A DNA stretch of 5,127 nt from Candidatus Moraniibacteriota bacterium (GTDB taxonomy: Bacteria; Patescibacteriota; Minisyncoccia; Moranbacterales; UBA9337): contig JALNYX010000047.1 in the NCBI GenBank assembly GCA_023229615.1, positions 1 through 5,127 of the forward strand, written 5' to 3'. The first letter of the stretch is position 1, and each line of letters opens with the position of its first letter. The notes under the pieces are model-generated. The model was not told the DNA's origin. It worked only from the letters and a program-made list of their open reading frames with translations, and did no database searches. The position numbers were made by a program, and so were the translations under genes. Below are positions 3,211 through 5,127 of this stretch, in pieces.

Positions 3211-5127
3211 ATGTTCTCAAGTAAAAGATTTCCTTTTCCTTATAGAGTAATTTTTCTCGCTGTGGTGCTGACAGGAATAGGCGCCAGTGTTTTTGCTTAT
3301 TGGATGTCAACCTTAAAAATGCCGGACTTTGAAGCATTTGAAAGCCGGAAAGTTATCCAGTCCACAAAGATATACGACAGGACGGGAAAAATTCTTCTTT
3401 GGGATATTCATCAGGACATCAGGCGAACATCTGTGCCTTTGGATAAAATTTCCCGCCAACTGAAAAATGCCACCATTGCCATCGAAGATTCCACTTTCTA
3501 TCAGCATCACGGAATTGATTTTATTGGAATAGCTAGGGCAGTGATCACTAATGTTAGTTCTGCCTCTTTAAGTCAAGGTGGTTCAACTATTTCCCAACAG
3601 CTTATAAAAAATTCTCTTCTCACTCGTGATAAAAGTTTTTTAAGAAAAATAAAAGAAGTAATTCTTACCCTCAAGCTTGAACGGTCAATGGATAAAGACC
3701 AAATTCTTGAATTGTATTTAAATGAAATCCCCTACGGCGGAAGCAATTACGGCATTGAGGCCGCCAGTCAGAATTTTTTCGGCAAATCGGCAAGCGACCT
3801 GACTTTGGCAGAATCTGCCTATCTTGCCGCCTTGCCTCAGGCGCCAACCCGTTATTCTCCTTATGGCAACCATAAAGAGGAGTTGGAAAGCAGAAAAAAT
3901 CTTGTTTTAACTAGAATGAGAGAGCTTGGCTTTATTGATGAAAAAGAGGAACTTTTGGCAAAAAAAGAAAGGGTTAATTTTATTAATAAAGGCGACCAGT
4001 CGCTCAAGGCCGCACATTTTTCAATTTTTATCAGAACATATTTGGAAGAAAAATACGGAAAAGATGTTTTGGAGCAGGACGGGCTGAAAGTTCTGACGAC
4101 TCTTGATTATAAACTGCAGACGAAGGCGGAAGAATTGGCGGCAAAATACGCCACGGAGAACAAAGAAAAATTCAACGCCTCCAACGCCGCGCTCGTGGCT
4201 ATTGACCCGAAGACCGGCCAAATTTTGGCAATGGTCGGATCAAAAGATTATTTCAACGAGGAAGACGGCGGAAATTTCAATGTCACCATCGCCCATCGCC
4301 AGCCGGGTTCGTCCATCAAGCCGTTCGTCTACGCCACAGCTTTTAAAAAGGGCTATACGCCGGATACCGTTCTTTTTGACTTGGATACGGAATTTAACAG
4401 CTCATGCAACCCCGACCATACGCCGATGTCTGGAACAAATACAAAACCGGAAGAATGTTATTCGCCGGAAAATTACGACCATATCTTTCGAGGTCCCATC
4501 GTTTTGCGGAACGCCCTGGCGCAGTCGGTGAACATTCCTTCTGTGAAGACCTTGTATCTCGCCGGCATGAACGAATCATTGGAAACAATGCAAGACATGG
4601 GAATAAGCACTTTAGTTAACCCAAACAGATACGGCCTTACTCTCGTTCTCGGCGGCGGAGAGGTTTCCCTCTTGGAAATGACCGGGGCTTATTCCGTTTT
4701 TGCCAATAACGGCGCAAAAAATAAAAATACGGGGATTTTAAAAATTGAGGACAGCCAAGGCAATATTCTTGAAGAATATAAGCCATCTCCCGAGCAAGTT
4801 TTAGATAAAAATATCGCCCTTTCTATCACAGACATTCTATCAGACAACGTGGCGCGCGCTCCGGCCTTCGGACAGACATCCGCTCTCTATTTCCCCGACA
4901 GGCAAGTGGCGGTCAAAACAGGTACAACCAATGATTATCGTGACGCTTGGGTGATTGGCTACACGCCAAATTTGGCTGTGGGTGTTTGGTGCGGAAATAA
5001 TAACAATACTTCTATGGAGAAAAAGGTGGCGGGTTTTATTGCCGCGCCTCTGTGGAACTCTTTTTTAACTGAAGCTTTTATTGATTTGCCGAAAGAAGAA
5101 TTTGAGGCTCCGCAAAAAACAGAAGAG
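3211..5127 (+). CDS. Class A penicillin-binding protein (bifunctional peptidoglycan synthase), 3' end outside window
   Basis: The frame is open from ATG 3211 to the window edge (639 residues). A short basic N-terminus leads into a membrane anchor (about 12-32), so the enzymatic domains lie outside the membrane. The GT51 glycosyltransferase domain, which polymerises lipid II, shows all its motifs: EDSTFYQHHG with catalytic E92 (92-101), GGSTISQQ (123-130), RKIKE with E149 (145-149), ILELYLNEIPYG (165-176) and RKNLVLTRM (228-236). The transpeptidase domain, which cross-links peptides, has SSIK with nucleophile S367 and K370, SVN (439-441) and KTGT (569-572). Both activities therefore look intact, and beta-lactams should acylate S367. 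C399 and C416 flank an insertion-like loop between SxxK and SxN. The domain ends near 625, and an acidic linker begins at the edge, so only a tail is missing. The start is supported by the basic residues ahead of the anchor and an upstream promoter. Confidence 0.95.
   Translation, partial: MFSSKRFPFPYRVIFLAVVLTGIGASVFAYWMSTLKMPDFEAFESRKVIQSTKIYDRTGKILLWDIHQDIRRTSVPLDKISRQLKNATIAIEDSTFYQHHGIDFIGIARAVITNVSSASLSQGGSTISQQLIKNSLLTRDKSFLRKIKEVILTLKLERSMDKDQILELYLNEIPYGGSNYGIEAASQNFFGKSASDLTLAESAYLAALPQAPTRYSPYGNHKEELESRKNLVLTRMRELGFIDEKEELLAKKERVNFINKGDQSLKAAHFSIFIRTYLEEKYGKDVLEQDGLKVLTTLDYKLQTKAEELAAKYATENKEKFNASNAALVAIDPKTGQILAMVGSKDYFNEEDGGNFNVTIAHRQPGSSIKPFVYATAFKKGYTPDTVLFDLDTEFNSSCNPDHTPMSGTNTKPEECYSPENYDHIFRGPIVLRNALAQSVNIPSVKTLYLAGMNESLETMQDMGISTLVNPNRYGLTLVLGGGEVSLLEMTGAYSVFANNGAKNKNTGILKIEDSQGNILEEYKPSPEQVLDKNIALSITDILSDNVARAPAFGQTSALYFPDRQVAVKTGTTNDYRDAWVIGYTPNLAVGVWCGNNNNTSMEKKVAGFIAAPLWNSFLTEAFIDLPKEEFEAPQKTEE

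Noticed and set aside
3128..3337. Minus-strand open frame overlapping the divergent promoters and the PBP start
   Set aside because: It overlaps the start of a gene with strong motifs, would end 3 nt before tyrS, and encodes nothing recognisable; the region is better explained as a divergent promoter.
3313..3510. Minus-strand open frame opposite the PBP glycosyltransferase domain
   Set aside because: Shadow of the coding strand that carries the catalytic EDSTFYQHHG motif.
4021..4221. Minus-strand open frame opposite the PBP linker region
   Set aside because: Shadow of the PBP coding sequence; low-complexity Phe/Arg-rich product.
4103..4619. Plus-strand open frames (4103-4531, 4404-4619) and a minus frame (4394-4588) in the PBP transpeptidase region
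   Set aside because: All overlap the in-frame SxxK to SxN region of the PBP and have Arg/Thr-rich or featureless products, as expected of out-of-frame reading.
1..5127. Alternative genetic code with TGA read as glycine or tryptophan
   Set aside because: ruvC ends at TGA directly after a full-length product, and the coding frames read through contain no internal TGA.

Overview
The window looks like chromosomal DNA from a candidate-phyla-radiation bacterium (Patescibacteria, most likely a Parcubacteria-type lineage). This rests on recognition by eye, not a search. The clues are a shortened YebC, the wording of the class A penicillin-binding protein and tyrosyl-tRNA synthetase, very tight gene packing, an almost complete lack of Shine-Dalgarno sequences, and AT-leaning composition with small palindromic repeats. 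Stops used are TAA and TGA, with no in-frame TGA in the genes read through, so the standard bacterial code applies rather than the TGA-as-glycine code of Gracilibacteria and Absconditabacteria.

Layout, left to right: (1) 1-613, minus strand, the N-terminal 204 residues of a large restriction enzyme with a PD-(D/E)xK nuclease domain, running off the left edge. (2) 614-715, a divergent control region with back-to-back promoters around a small dyad. (3) 716-1777, plus strand, a yebC-ruvC operon. The YebC has lost most of its inserted third domain, and a tandem palindromic element sits in frame at the junction. (4) 1778-1840, a short gap with a perfect DnaA-box 9-mer, a hairpin and an A/T tract. 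(5) 1841-1969, plus strand, a 42-codon ORF for an extremely acidic microprotein. (6) 1970-3124, minus strand, complete tyrS, whose stop codon directly abuts that of the microprotein. (7) 3125-3210, a second divergent control region, again with a dyad at its midpoint. (8) 3211-5127, plus strand, a class A (bifunctional) penicillin-binding protein that runs off the right edge.

Most genes are housekeeping: translation (YebC, TyrRS), Holliday-junction resolution (RuvC) and peptidoglycan synthesis (PBP). The restriction enzyme is the only clear accessory or defence gene. There is no mobile element, CRISPR array, tRNA or rRNA. The most unusual general pattern is that every gene with its own upstream region has a -10-like hexamer ending only 7 or 8 nt before its start codon. 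That predicts leaderless or nearly leaderless mRNAs. The most unusual local objects are the palindrome-bearing short YebC and the acidic microprotein.
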